Shown in pieces: positions 55,834-63,853 of a stretch of DNA of 64,000 nt (position 1 is the first letter of the stretch; each line of letters opens with the position of its first letter). The stretch is from Melaminivora sp034675505. GTDB lineage: Bacteria; Pseudomonadota; Gammaproteobacteria; Burkholderiales; Burkholderiaceae_C. The notes below the pieces were generated by a model. It was not told the origin of the DNA. It saw only the letters and a list, made by a program, of their open reading frames with translations, and ran no database searches. The DNA lies in NCBI GenBank assembly GCA_034675505.1, contig JAUCDD010000018.1, positions 186,001-250,000 on the forward strand. Direction: 5' to 3'. Made by a program: the position numbers and the translations under genes.

Positions 55834-56943
55834 TCAGGCGCGCTGCTGCTCGAATTCTTGCATGTAGCCGATCAACGCCTCGACGCCGGCCATGGGCATG
55901 GCGTTGTAGAGGCTGGCGCGCATGCCGCCGACGGACTTGTGGCCCTTGAGCTGCAGCAGGCCGCGCTCGCGCGCGCCGGCCAGGAAGGCATCGTTCCTGG
56001 CCTCGTCGCGCAGGAAGAAGGGGATGTTCATGCGCGAGCGCGCGTTTGCCGCCACCTTGTTGAAGTACAGCTGCGAGCCGTCGATGTAGCCGTACAGGCG
56101 CTCGGCCTTGGCCCGGTTGCGCAGCTCCATCGCCGCCACGCCGGTGGCGCCGCCCTCGCGCTGGGCCAGCAGCCACTGGAAGGTGAGGCCGGCGATGTAG
56201 ATGCCCCAGGTGGGCGGGGTGTTGAACATCGACTGGTTGTCGGCCACCACCTGGTAGTCGAATGCGCTCGGGCAGGCGGGCAGGGCGTGGCCCAGCAGGT
56301 CCTCGCGCACGACGACCAGCGTCAGCCCGGCCGGGCCCAGGTTCTTTTGCGCGCCGCCGAACGCCAGGCCGACGCGCGACCAGTCCACCGGGCGCGAGGC
56401 GACGTGCGAGGAAAAATCGATGACCAGCGGCGCATCGCTGCCCAGCGCCTGCAGGTCGGGCAGCTGGTGGAACTCGACGCCGTGGATGGTCTCGTTGCTG
56501 CAGATGTGCACGTAGCTGGCGCCGCGGCTCAAGTGCCAGCTGGCCGGATCGGGAATGCTGGTGAAGCCGCCGTCCTCGCCGGATGCGGCGGTGTGCACCT
56601 CGGCGGCGTATTTCAGCGCCTCCTTGCGCGACTTGGCGCTCCAGCTGCCGGTGACGACGAAGTCCACCGTGGCCGCGCGCGACAGGTTCAGCGGCACGAT
56701 GGCGTTCTCGGCCAGGCCGCCGCCCTGCATGAACAAAATCTTGAAGTTCGCCGGCACGGCCAGCAGCTGGCGCAGGTCGGCCTCCGCCTGCTCGTAGATG
56801 GCGATGAACTCCTTGCCCCGGTGGCTCATCTCCATCACGCCCATGCCGCTGCCGTGCCAGTCGAGCATCTCGGCGGCGGCGCGCTGCAGCACTGCTTCAG
56901 GGATGGCGGCCGGGCCGGCGGAGAAGTTGTAGGGGCGGTTCAT
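55834..56943 (-). CDS. serC: Phosphoserine aminotransferase
   Basis: This 369-residue PLP enzyme makes 3-phosphoserine for serine synthesis and also acts in pyridoxine synthesis. Key parts are NFSAGPAAIPEAVLQRAAAE at the start, ILFMQGGGLAENAIVPLNLS, VIDFSSHVASRPVDW (the PLP Asp), LAFGGAQKNLGPAGLTLVVV (the lysine that binds PLP) and, near the end, VGGMRASLYNAMP. It lies between gyrA and pheA, the usual place in this supra-operon. A repeat element fills the gap to gyrA. Confidence 0.97.
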   Translation of the reverse strand: MNRPYNFSAGPAAIPEAVLQRAAAEMLDWHGSGMGVMEMSHRGKEFIAIYEQAEADLRQLLAVPANFKILFMQGGGLAENAIVPLNLSRAATVDFVVTGSWSAKSRKEALKYAAEVHTAASGEDGGFTSIPDPASWHLSRGASYVHICSNETIHGVEFHQLPDLQALGSDAPLVIDFSSHVASRPVDWSRVGLAFGGAQKNLGPAGLTLVVVREDLLGHALPACPSAFDYQVVADNQSMFNTPPTWGIYIAGLTFQWLLAQREGGATGVAAMELRNRAKAERLYGYIDGSQLYFNKVAANARSRMNIPFFLRDEARNDAFLAGARERGLLQLKGHKSVGGMRASLYNAMPMAGVEALIGYMQEFEQQRA

Positions 56944-56947
56944 GGCA

Positions 56948-57016
56948 GGTTTTGGGTCAAATCGTGCTCCAGCCGGCGTGGAATGCCGGCATGCAGCTAT
57001 TTTTTTGATAGTAAAG
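56948..57016 (-). repeat. Dispersed palindromic repeat, copy 7 (gyrA-serC spacer)
   Basis: On the minus strand: CTATCAAAAAAATAGCTGCA, CCACGCCGGCTGGAGCACG, then ATTTGACCCAAAA, ending five bases before the serC ATG. It shares the last two blocks with copy 4 and the ATAGCTG...GGCTGGAG...ATTTGAC order with copy 2. A GCCGGC-attccac-GCCGGC element lies inside. Confidence 0.7.
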
Positions 57017-57027
57017 TCGGCGGGCCG

Positions 57028-59658
57028 TCAGTCCTGCGGCGCTTCATCTGCGGCGGCGTCCGGCGCGTCGTCCTGGGCGTCGTTCTCCACGATGCGCTGC
57101 AGGCCCGACAGGCGCGCGCCGTCGTCCAGCGCGATCAGCGTCACGCCCTGCGTGGCGCGGCCCAGCTCGCGGATCTCGGACACCCGCGTGCGCACCAGCA
57201 CCCCGGTGTCGGTGATCAGCATGATCTCGTCGTCGGCGCGCACCAGCGTGGCGGCGACGACGCGGCCGTTGCGCTCGGACTGCTGGATGGCGATCATCCC
57301 CTTGGTGCCGCGGCCGTGGCGCGTGTATTCGCCGATCGGCGTGCGCTTGCCGAAGCCGTTCTCGGTCGCGGTGAGCACGGCTTGCGACTCGTCCTCGGCC
57401 ACCAGCATGGCGATCACGCTCTGGCCTTCTTCCAGCGTCATGCCCTTCACGCCGCGCGTGTCGCGGCCGAGCGCGCGCACGTCGTCCTCGTCGAAGCGCA
57501 CCGCCTTGCCGCCGTCGGAGAACAGCATCACGTCGTGCTGGCCGTCGGTGACGGCGGCGCCGATGAGCTGGTCGCCCTCGTCGAGCTTGATGGCGATGAT
57601 GCCGACCTTGCGCGGGTTGCTGAACTGGTCCAGCGTGGTCTTCTTCACCGTGCCGTCGGCCGTGGCCATGAAGATGAAGCGGTCGGCCGGGAAGCTGCGG
57701 TTGGCGCCGGTGAGCGGCAGCACCACGTTGATCTTCTCGCCCTCCTGCAGCGGGAACATGTTGACGATGGGCCGCCCGCGCGAGCCGCGCGAGCCGGCCG
57801 GCACTTCCCACACCTTGAGCCAGTACAGGCGTCCGCGGTTGGAGAAGCACAGGATCCAGTCGTGCGTGTTGGCGATGAAGAGCTGGTCGATCCAGTCGTC
57901 TTCCTTGGTCTGCGTGGCCTGCTTGCCGCGCCCGCCGCGCCGCTGCGCGCGGTACTCCGACAGGGGCTGGCTCTTGATGTAGCCGCTGTGGCTGAGCGTC
58001 ACCACCATGTCGGTGGGCGTGATCAGGTCTTCGGTGGACAAGTCCTGCGCGCTGTGCTCGATGGTGCTGCGGCGCGCACCCAGGCGCGTCTGGCCGAACT
58101 CGGTGCGCAGGGCGGTGAGCTCGTCGCCGATGATGGTGGACACGCGCCCCGGCTGCGCCAGGATGTCCAGCAGATCCTCGATCTGCGCCATCACGTCCTT
58201 GTATTCGGCGACGATCTTGTCCTGCTCCAGGCCCGTGAGGCGCTGCAGGCGCATCTGCAAAATTTCCTGCGCCTGCGTGTCCGACAGGCGGTACAGGCCT
58301 CCGGCCTGCATGCCGTACTCGCGCTCCAGGCTCTCGGGGCGGTAGTCGTCGGCATTCACCACGCCGCCATCCTCGCGCGTACGCGTCAGCATCTCGCGCA
58401 CCAGCTGGCTGTCCCAGGCACGCGTCATCAGCTCGGCCTTGGCCACCGGCGGCGTGGGCGACTCGCGGATGATGCGGATGAACTCGTCGATATTGGCCAG
58501 CGCCACCGCCAAGCCTTCCAGCACATGGCCGCGGTCGCGCGCGCGGCGCAGCTCGAACACCGTGCGCCGCGTGACCACCTCGCGGCGGTGCTGCAGGAAG
58601 ACGACGATCAGATCCTTCAGGTTGCACAGGCGTGGCTGGCCGTCGACCAGCGCCACCATGTTCATGCCGAAGGTGTCCTGCAGCTGCGTCTGCTTGTACA
58701 GGTTGTTCAGCACCACCTCGGGCACTTCGCCGCGCTTGAGCTCGATCACCAGGCGCATGCCCGATTTGTCGGACTCGTCCTGGATGTGGCTGATGCCTTC
58801 TATCTTCTTCTCGTGCACCAGCTCGGCCATGCGCTCCTGCAGCGTCTTCTTGTTGACCTGGTAGGGCAGCTCGTCGACGATGATCGCCTGGCGCTGGCCG
58901 CGGTCGATGTCCTCGAAGTGCACCTTGGCGCGCATCACCACGCGCCCGCGGCCGGTGCGGTAGCCTTCCTTGACGCCGTTGATGCCATAGATGATGCCGG
59001 CGGTGGGGAAGTCCGGCGCCGGCACGATCTCCATCAGCTCGTCGATGCTCGCCTCGGGGTGGCGCAGCATGTGCAGGCAGGCGTCCACCACTTCATTCAG
59101 GTTGTGCGGCGGAATGTTGGTCGCCATGCCCACGGCGATGCCGGCCGAGCCGTTGACCAGCAGGTTGGGCAGCCGGCTGGGCAGCACCAGCGGCTCGGAT
59201 TCGCTGCCGTCATAGTTGGGGCCGAAGTCCACCGTCTCCTTGTCGATGTCGGCCAGCATCTCGTGGGCGATCTTCGCCAGGCGGATCTCGGTGTAGCGCA
59301 TGGCGGCGGCGTTGTCGCCGTCCACGCTGCCGAAGTTGCCCTGGCCATCGACCAGCATGTGGCGCAGCGAGAAATCCTGCGCCATGCGCACAATGGTGTC
59401 GTACACCGCACTGTCGCCGTGCGGGTGGTATTTACCGATCACGTCGCCCACGATGCGGGCGGACTTCTTGTAGGGCCGGTTCCAGTCGTTGTTCAGCTCG
59501 TGCATGGCGTACAGCACGCGCCGGTGCACGGGCTTGAGGCCGTCGCGCGCGTCCGGCAGCGCCCGCCCCACGATCACGCTCATGGCGTAGTCGAGATAGC
59601 TGCGGCGCATCTCCTCTTCCAGGCTGATGGGCAGGGTCTCTTTGGCGAACTGGTTCAT
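57028..59658 (-). CDS. gyrA: DNA gyrase subunit A
   Basis: The 876-residue subunit breaks and rejoins DNA in the gyrase tetramer. The N-terminal region shows EMRRSYLDYAMSVIVGRALP, YHPHGDSAVYDTIVRMAQDF and the catalytic Tyr in AAMRYTEIRLAKIAHEML. The C-terminal beta-pinwheel domain has the GyrA-box-like QRRGGRGKQATQTKE. In the quinolone-resistance region, Ser83 and Asp87 (GDSAVYD) are wild type, predicting no gyrA-based fluoroquinolone resistance. ATG at 59658 begins MNQFAKETLPISLEEEMR. The acidic C-terminal tail (DDAPDAAADEAPQD) is unremarkable. Confidence 0.98.
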   Translation of the reverse strand: MNQFAKETLPISLEEEMRRSYLDYAMSVIVGRALPDARDGLKPVHRRVLYAMHELNNDWNRPYKKSARIVGDVIGKYHPHGDSAVYDTIVRMAQDFSLRHMLVDGQGNFGSVDGDNAAAMRYTEIRLAKIAHEMLADIDKETVDFGPNYDGSESEPLVLPSRLPNLLVNGSAGIAVGMATNIPPHNLNEVVDACLHMLRHPEASIDELMEIVPAPDFPTAGIIYGINGVKEGYRTGRGRVVMRAKVHFEDIDRGQRQAIIVDELPYQVNKKTLQERMAELVHEKKIEGISHIQDESDKSGMRLVIELKRGEVPEVVLNNLYKQTQLQDTFGMNMVALVDGQPRLCNLKDLIVVFLQHRREVVTRRTVFELRRARDRGHVLEGLAVALANIDEFIRIIRESPTPPVAKAELMTRAWDSQLVREMLTRTREDGGVVNADDYRPESLEREYGMQAGGLYRLSDTQAQEILQMRLQRLTGLEQDKIVAEYKDVMAQIEDLLDILAQPGRVSTIIGDELTALRTEFGQTRLGARRSTIEHSAQDLSTEDLITPTDMVVTLSHSGYIKSQPLSEYRAQRRGGRGKQATQTKEDDWIDQLFIANTHDWILCFSNRGRLYWLKVWEVPAGSRGSRGRPIVNMFPLQEGEKINVVLPLTGANRSFPADRFIFMATADGTVKKTTLDQFSNPRKVGIIAIKLDEGDQLIGAAVTDGQHDVMLFSDGGKAVRFDEDDVRALGRDTRGVKGMTLEEGQSVIAMLVAEDESQAVLTATENGFGKRTPIGEYTRHGRGTKGMIAIQQSERNGRVVAATLVRADDEIMLITDTGVLVRTRVSEIRELGRATQGVTLIALDDGARLSGLQRIVENDAQDDAPDAAADEAPQD

Positions 59659-59902
59659 GTCGGATACATCGGGCGGTTGCCGGCATTGGCGGAAGCGAAC
59701 CATTTTAGGTGCAAGGCCTTGTCGCGGTTGCGCAACAGGTGCGGGGGGTTTGCGCTTCTGTCCTACGGTTCCGGCAAAAGCTGTAGCACCCCGCCCTTGT
59801 TACGTATGGCACAATCGTTTCAACGTTTTTGTTGGTGATGGTCACCGGCGACGTCCATGATTCGCAGCCCGGCTGCGGCTTTCTATCCCCGAGAGGAGAA
59901 CC

Positions 59903-60571
59903 ATGAAGAAACTGAACAAAGTGGCGATGTTGTTGGCCTCTGTCGTGATTGCTACCTCCGCCGGCGCCCAGGTGCGTGCTGCGGACGGCGGCAAGGTCAT
60001 CGACAACTGGCAAAACGGCACCGGCGAGCTGGTCTGGAAGAACGGCACCAACGAACTGTGCTGGCGCGATGCCAACTGGACGCCCGCCACGGCCGCTGAA
60101 GGCTGCGACGGTGCTCTGGTGAAGGCTGCCGCCGCTCCCGCACCTGCCGCACCTGCTGCAACGCCCGCCGCACCGGCAGCCAAGCCGCCCGCACCGGCTC
60201 CCGCCCCGGCTGCTGCCAGCAAGGTGACCTACGCCGCTGACGCTTTCTTCGACTTCGACAAGTCCGTTCTCAAGCCCGAGGGCAAGGCCAAGCTGGACGA
60301 CCTGGTCTCCAAGGTCAAGAGCATCAACCTGGAAGTGATCATTGCCGTCGGCCACACCGACTCCATCGGCACTGACGCCTACAACCAGAAGCTGTCGGTG
60401 CGTCGCGCCGAAGCCGTGAAGGCCTACCTGGTCTCCAAGGGCATCGAGAAGAACCGCGTGTACACCGAAGGCAAGGGCGAGAAGCAGCCCGTGGCTGACA
60501 ACCGCACCGCCGAAGGCCGCGCCAAGAACCGTCGCGTCGAGATCGAAGTCGTCGGCACCCGCGCCAACTGA
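59903..60571 (+). CDS. OmpA-family outer membrane protein, peptidoglycan-binding
   Basis: The 222-residue protein has a signal peptide (MKKLNKVAMLLASVVIATSA, cleaved near AQV). A short cysteine-containing domain follows (NWQNGTGELVWKNGTNELCW ... GCDG), then a 30-residue Ala/Pro linker and a C-terminal OmpA-like domain (FFDFDKSVLKPEGKAKLDDL, GHTDSIGTDAYNQKLSVRRA, GKGEKQPVADNRTAEGRAKN RRVEIEV). There is no beta-barrel, so it is not full-length OmpA; it likely anchors the outer membrane to the wall through the OmpA domain and the NRRVEI motif. GAGAGGAG seven bases before the ATG is a strong binding site, in line with high expression. A strong terminator follows. Confidence 0.9.
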   Translation: MKKLNKVAMLLASVVIATSAGAQVRAADGGKVIDNWQNGTGELVWKNGTNELCWRDANWTPATAAEGCDGALVKAAAAPAPAAPAATPAAPAAKPPAPAPAPAAASKVTYAADAFFDFDKSVLKPEGKAKLDDLVSKVKSINLEVIIAVGHTDSIGTDAYNQKLSVRRAEAVKAYLVSKGIEKNRVYTEGKGEKQPVADNRTAEGRAKNRRVEIEVVGTRAN

Positions 60572-60597
60572 TAGGCTCTCGTCAGTGACCAGAAAAA

Positions 60598-60620
60598 GCC
60601 CCGGCAACGGGGCTTTTTTT
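60598..60620 (+). terminator. Intrinsic terminator after the OmpA-family gene
   Basis: GCCCCG-gcaa-CGGGGC is followed by seven T. Confidence 0.95.
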
Positions 60621-60653
60621 CGCCCGCAGCATTTTCGAGCCGACAATGTGTCC

Positions 60654-61367
60654 ATGACCGATTCCGTGAATGCCGACCCGGCTGAACTGGCCAAGTTTTC
60701 TGAATTGGCCCACCGCTGGTGGGACCCGGACAGTGAGTTCCCGCCCCCTGCACCAACTCAATCCGCTGCGCCTGGACTGGATTCAGCAACTGGCCCCTTT
60801 GCAAGGGCGGTGCGTGCTGGACGTAGGCTGCGGGGGGGAATCCTGTCCGACTCCATGGCACGCCAGGGGGCCGATGTGCTGGGCATAGACCTGGCTGGCA
60901 AGGCCCTGCGGGTGGCCAGCCTGCACGCCCTGGAGGCGCAAACGCCGCGCGTGCGCTATCGCGAGGTCAGCGTCGAGGATCTGGCGCGGGAGGCGCCTTC
61001 ATCCTTCGACGTCGTGACCTGCATGGAGATGCTGGAACACGTGCCCGATCCCCGGTCGGTGGTCGCTGCCTGTGCCCAGCTGGTCAAGCCTGGCGGATGG
61101 GTCTTTTTCTCGACCATCAGCCGCAACGCCAAGGCATTTGGACTGGCCATACTCGGGGCCGAATACCTGTTGAAGATGCTGCCGCGGGGCACGCACGAGT
61201 ATGCGAAGTTCATCCAGCCAGCAGAACTGGCGGCAGCATGCCGCAGCGCCGGCCTGGATGTGCGCCACACGCGCGGCATGCAGTACAACCCCTTGACCGG
61301 CCGCTACTGGCTGAGTGGGGACACCAGCGTGAACTACATGTTCGCCACGCAGCGGCCCGGGCCATGA
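60654..61367 (+). CDS. ubiG: Ubiquinone biosynthesis O-methyltransferase, two compensating indels as read
   Basis: UbiG methylates two hydroxyls in ubiquinone synthesis using SAM. The frame as read starts well (ELAKFSELAHRWWDPDSEF), becomes nonsense for about 30 codons, and resumes at GGILSDSMARQGADVLGIDL. In the +1 frame the missing part is intact: RPLHQLNPLRLDWIQQLAPL then VLDVGCGG, the SAM-binding motif. One extra C at 60740-60742 and one missing G in the seven-G run at 60832-60838 explain both changes. Later motifs (VVTCMEMLEHVPDPRSVV) are normal. The protein as read would lack the SAM site, so I take it to be a sequencing artefact. The stop overlaps the gph start. Confidence 0.88.
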   Translation: MTDSVNADPAELAKFSELAHRWWDPDSEFPPPAPTQSAAPGLDSATGPFARAVRAGRRLRGGILSDSMARQGADVLGIDLAGKALRVASLHALEAQTPRVRYREVSVEDLAREAPSSFDVVTCMEMLEHVPDPRSVVAACAQLVKPGGWVFFSTISRNAKAFGLAILGAEYLLKMLPRGTHEYAKFIQPAELAAACRSAGLDVRHTRGMQYNPLTGRYWLSGDTSVNYMFATQRPGP

Positions 61368-62041
61368 CCGCGCCCAGCTGGAGCAGCGTACGTGCCGTGT
61401 TGTTTGACCTGGACGGCACCCTGATCGACAGCGCGCCGGATCTGGGCCTGGCGGCGAACCAGCTGCGCATCGCGCGCGGCCAGGCGCCGCTGCCCTTGTC
61501 GGCATACCGCTGCATGGCGGGAGCCGGAGCGCGCGGCATGTTGTCCATCGCATTCGGCATAACGCCCGAGGATGCCGAATTTTCGCCTTTGCGTGAGGCC
61601 TTCTTCGATGCCTACGAGGCGTGCATCCATGCGCAGACGCAGGTGTTCGACCAGGTGGAGGAGTTGATTGCGTGCCTGGAGCAGCGCTCCATGCCCTGGG
61701 GTGTGGTGACCAACAAGGCCAGTCGCTTCACCTCGCTGATCGTGCAGCGCATCCCCCTGTTTGCGCGGGCTGGTACCGTCATCAGCGGGGACACCACGCC
61801 ACATGCCAAGCCGCACCCCGCACCGCTACTGGAGGCCGCAGGCCGCCTGGGCCGGGCGCCTGCCGACTGCATCTACGTGGGCGATGACCTGCGCGACGTG
61901 CAGGCGGGCCGGGCGGCAGGCATGGGCACGGTGGCAGCGCTGTACGGGTATCTCGGCCAGGACGCCGAAGCCACGGCATGGGGCGCGGATGCGATGATCG
62001 AAAAGCCTCTGGACCTCTTGAAACTCCTGGAACTGCCTTAA
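61364..62041 (+). CDS. gph: HAD-family phosphatase, phosphoglycolate phosphatase type
   Basis: The 225-residue HAD hydrolase has the motif I nucleophile in AVLFDLDGTLIDSAPDLGLA, motif II in MPWGVVTNKASRF, motif III Lys in THAKPHPAPLLEAA-like TPHAKPHPAPLLEAAGR and motif IV in CIYVGDDLRDVQAGRAAGM. Phosphoglycolate phosphatase clears 2-phosphoglycolate; the position after ubiG with an ATGA overlap is conserved in Burkholderiales. Other HAD substrates cannot be excluded on sequence alone (MupP-type phosphatases look very similar and also sit next to ubiG). Confidence 0.87.
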   Translation: MTAPSWSSVRAVLFDLDGTLIDSAPDLGLAANQLRIARGQAPLPLSAYRCMAGAGARGMLSIAFGITPEDAEFSPLREAFFDAYEACIHAQTQVFDQVEELIACLEQRSMPWGVVTNKASRFTSLIVQRIPLFARAGTVISGDTTPHAKPHPAPLLEAAGRLGRAPADCIYVGDDLRDVQAGRAAGMGTVAALYGYLGQDAEATAWGADAMIEKPLDLLKLLELP

Positions 62042-62053
62042 GATGATGGGTCT

Positions 62054-62432
62054 GGGGCTGTCCTGGTTTCGACGTGGGTTCGGAATCGGTGTGGTGCATG
62101 TCGAGCTTGATTGACGCTCGTAAATCTCCATTCAAAAAACCAACTGCAAACGACGAACGTTTCGCACTCGCCGCTTAAACACCGGTGAGCCTTGCAACAG
62201 CACGCTGATGGGCTGGGCAAGGGGGCCGCAAGGCCTCCAGGCTGCAAGGGAATTCACATCAGCTGGCGTCCTGCCGGGTACCTTGGCCGGACGCGAGATT
62301 CAAGGGTACTGGCCACCTGCATAGCGTGCGTCTGCGCGATGCAGGAGGCGAGATCCAAACCAGAACGCTAAACATGTAGATCTGCCCGGTAAAGGCTTGC
62401 GGACGCGGGTTCAATTCCCGCCAGCTCCACCA
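62054..62432 (+). ncRNA. ssrA: Transfer-messenger RNA
   Basis: Single-chain tmRNA of 379 bases. The tRNA-like ends pair (GGGGCTG with CAGCTCC, then ACCA), with the conserved TTCAATTCC T-arm near the 3' end. The resume codon is GCA at 62146, followed by a tag reading ANDERFALAA and TAA at 62176. It rescues stalled ribosomes and marks the product for proteolysis. The tag matches those of other betaproteobacteria. The 3' end of ssrA is a common attachment site for integrative elements, and the gene content beyond it changes. Confidence 0.97.
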
Positions 62433-62440
62433 CTCAAGAC

Positions 62441-62480
62441 ACCGCCACACACTGAAAACCAAGGTGTGTGGCGGTTTTTT
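62441..62480 (+). terminator. Intrinsic terminator after ssrA
   Basis: ACCGCCACACAC pairs with GTGTGTGGCGGT around an 11-base loop, followed by six T. Confidence 0.95.
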
Positions 62481-62786
62481 CTTGTTCTTTGGGGTGCTGT
62501 CGTGTCCTGAAATTCACACCGATTTCGCACGGAAAATCGCACCGATCCGCTCGGGCGGCCAGACGCATGGCGGCCTTGGGCTTTTGGCAATTCTCACGGA
62601 TGGGCCGGAATCGCCTGGGAACCAGGTGGGCCCAATCGTCCCGGCGCGATCGAGACGCTCTCGATCAGAAGCCATGCCAACCGCACTGGCCGGCAGGAAA
62701 TAGGGTCTTTCACACTTGAGCCAACCGCCGCAGCTCCAAATGCAACCCCATCGGGCAGCGTGACTGCAACCGCAAGGCACTGCGCT
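62481..62786. other. Gene-free stretch with an IS-end-like segment
   Basis: No convincing gene is present in these 306 bases. From 62498 the segment TGTCGTGTCCTGAAATTCAC, followed by two copies of a CGCACCGAT-like motif with A-rich separators, resembles the multiple short repeats found at ends of IS21-type elements. No transposase or second end is nearby, so at most it is a remnant. The rest, up to ynfA, has base composition closer to the chromosome and no structure that I can see. Confidence 0.3.
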
Positions 62787-63125
62787 TCAGCCGGCGGTGG
62801 AAGGGGGTTGCAGGGCAATGACCGCCATGCCCACCAGCGCAATAGCGGCCCCGGCAATGTCCCAGCGGGTCAGGGGCACCCCATCGATGAAATACAGCCA
62901 GAGCAGGGCCATGGCGACATACATTCCTCCATAGGCCGCATAGGTGCGTCCGGCAGCCGCGGGATGCAGGGTCAACAGCCACGCAAACAGCGCCAGCGAC
63001 AAGGCGGCGGGTGCCAGCAGCCACAGGGGCTTTCCTTGCCTGGCCACCAGCCATGGCAAATAACAACCCGCAAGTTCTGCGGCCGCCGTGATGGCGAACA
63101 GCAGGCTTATCCTCATCAGCTCCAT
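62787..63125 (-). CDS. YnfA/UPF0060 small membrane protein
   Basis: The 112-residue protein has four hydrophobic helices: ISLLFAITAAAELAGCYLPW, LLAPAALSLALFAWLLTLHP, TYAAYGGMYVAMALLWLYFI and WDIAGAAIALVGMAVIALQP. The blocks ELAGCYLPW and AAxGRTYAAYGGMYV fit the YnfA family, which is related to small multidrug-resistance transporters. Its substrate is uncertain. MELMRIS at 63125 or MRIS nine bases later is the start. It lies between ssrA and a phage-type exonuclease gene and may belong to either the core or the accessory segment. Confidence 0.85.
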   Translation of the reverse strand: MELMRISLLFAITAAAELAGCYLPWLVARQGKPLWLLAPAALSLALFAWLLTLHPAAAGRTYAAYGGMYVAMALLWLYFIDGVPLTRWDIAGAAIALVGMAVIALQPPSTAG

Positions 63126-63226
63126 CGTTGTGCTTTCTGCAGCGTTCGTCGGCTGGCCGGCCGCCCGTCGCGCAGGATCATGCCAGCAAGGCGCCAATGA
63201 GGCGATGCCGGCAGCGCGCTATCCGG

Positions 63227-63853
63227 TCAGGACAGCTGCGGGTTACGGTAGTTGCGGATCAAATCGACCGTGCCGGCCACCTCGGCGCTGAAGCTCGCAA
63301 CCGCGTCTGCCAGGCGGTCGATATAGGCATCGTCGCGCAGTACGCGTCGCATGACGAGGCGCGCGTTGGGCGGAAAGGCGGGGTTGAAGCTGACGAAATC
63401 CCACCACTGGCGGCCCGTGACCCACAGGCATCCCTGGATTTGTGCGGTGTAGGCCGGCGGCTCAGCGGGCAGCGCCAGGTACTCAGCGTGCGTGCGTTCC
63501 TTGGGACATTTGATCTCCAGGCCGCCGTTGGTGTCGATCAGGCCGTCCGGGGAGACGCCGCAGGGCAGGCTGTCGTGCAGGCAGAAACCCACCTCGGTGA
63601 CGAAATTGCCGGTCAACGCCTCGTACTGCGCCCGGGCCACGGGTTCGCGCTCGACTCCCAGCTCCATTGCCGGCGAGGTATAGGTCTCTGACGGTTGGCC
63701 GGTGATGATCTCCAGGGCCAGCTGCGTGGCGTAGGCGCGGCGTGTCAGCCCCCTGCCCGCAGCCAGGACATCCGCGAAGCGGCTGCCCGTGGCCTTGCCC
63801 AGCCGCAGCGCCATCCACTCGCTGCTGCCTTGTGGCGCACTACTGGCCCGCAT
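63227..63853 (-). CDS. YqaJ-type (lambda exonuclease family) recombinase nuclease
   Basis: The 208-residue protein has the PD-(D/E)xK-type fold of phage exonucleases: SSEWMALRLGKATGSRFADV, ELGVEREPVARAQYEALTG, the first catalytic Asp in LPCGVSPDGLIDTNGGLEIK (SPDG...LEIKCPK) and QIQGCLWVTGRQWWDFVSF. Such nucleases make 3' single strands for annealing by a RecT/Bet/Erf-type protein, normally encoded next to them. ATG at 63853 overlaps the stop of the upstream gene by 14 bases. It is the clearest sign that the right end of the window lies in a prophage or integrative element. Confidence 0.88.
   Translation of the reverse strand: MRASSAPQGSSEWMALRLGKATGSRFADVLAAGRGLTRRAYATQLALEIITGQPSETYTSPAMELGVEREPVARAQYEALTGNFVTEVGFCLHDSLPCGVSPDGLIDTNGGLEIKCPKERTHAEYLALPAEPPAYTAQIQGCLWVTGRQWWDFVSFNPAFPPNARLVMRRVLRDDAYIDRLADAVASFSAEVAGTVDLIRNYRNPQLS

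Noticed and set aside
54571..59838. A 1755-codon open frame on the plus strand across pheA, serC and gyrA
   Set aside because: It is antisense to well supported genes, has an Ala/Arg/Gly/His/Val-rich composition typical of shadow frames in GC-rich DNA, and shows no domain.
60730..60850. Programmed frameshifting in ubiG
   Set aside because: Two opposite indels in homopolymers without a slippery heptamer plus pseudoknot; the zero-frame product would lack the cofactor site. Sequencing error explains it better.
62498..62560. A complete IS21-family insertion sequence
   Set aside because: No istA or istB gene, no opposite end and no target duplication were found; at most a fragment.
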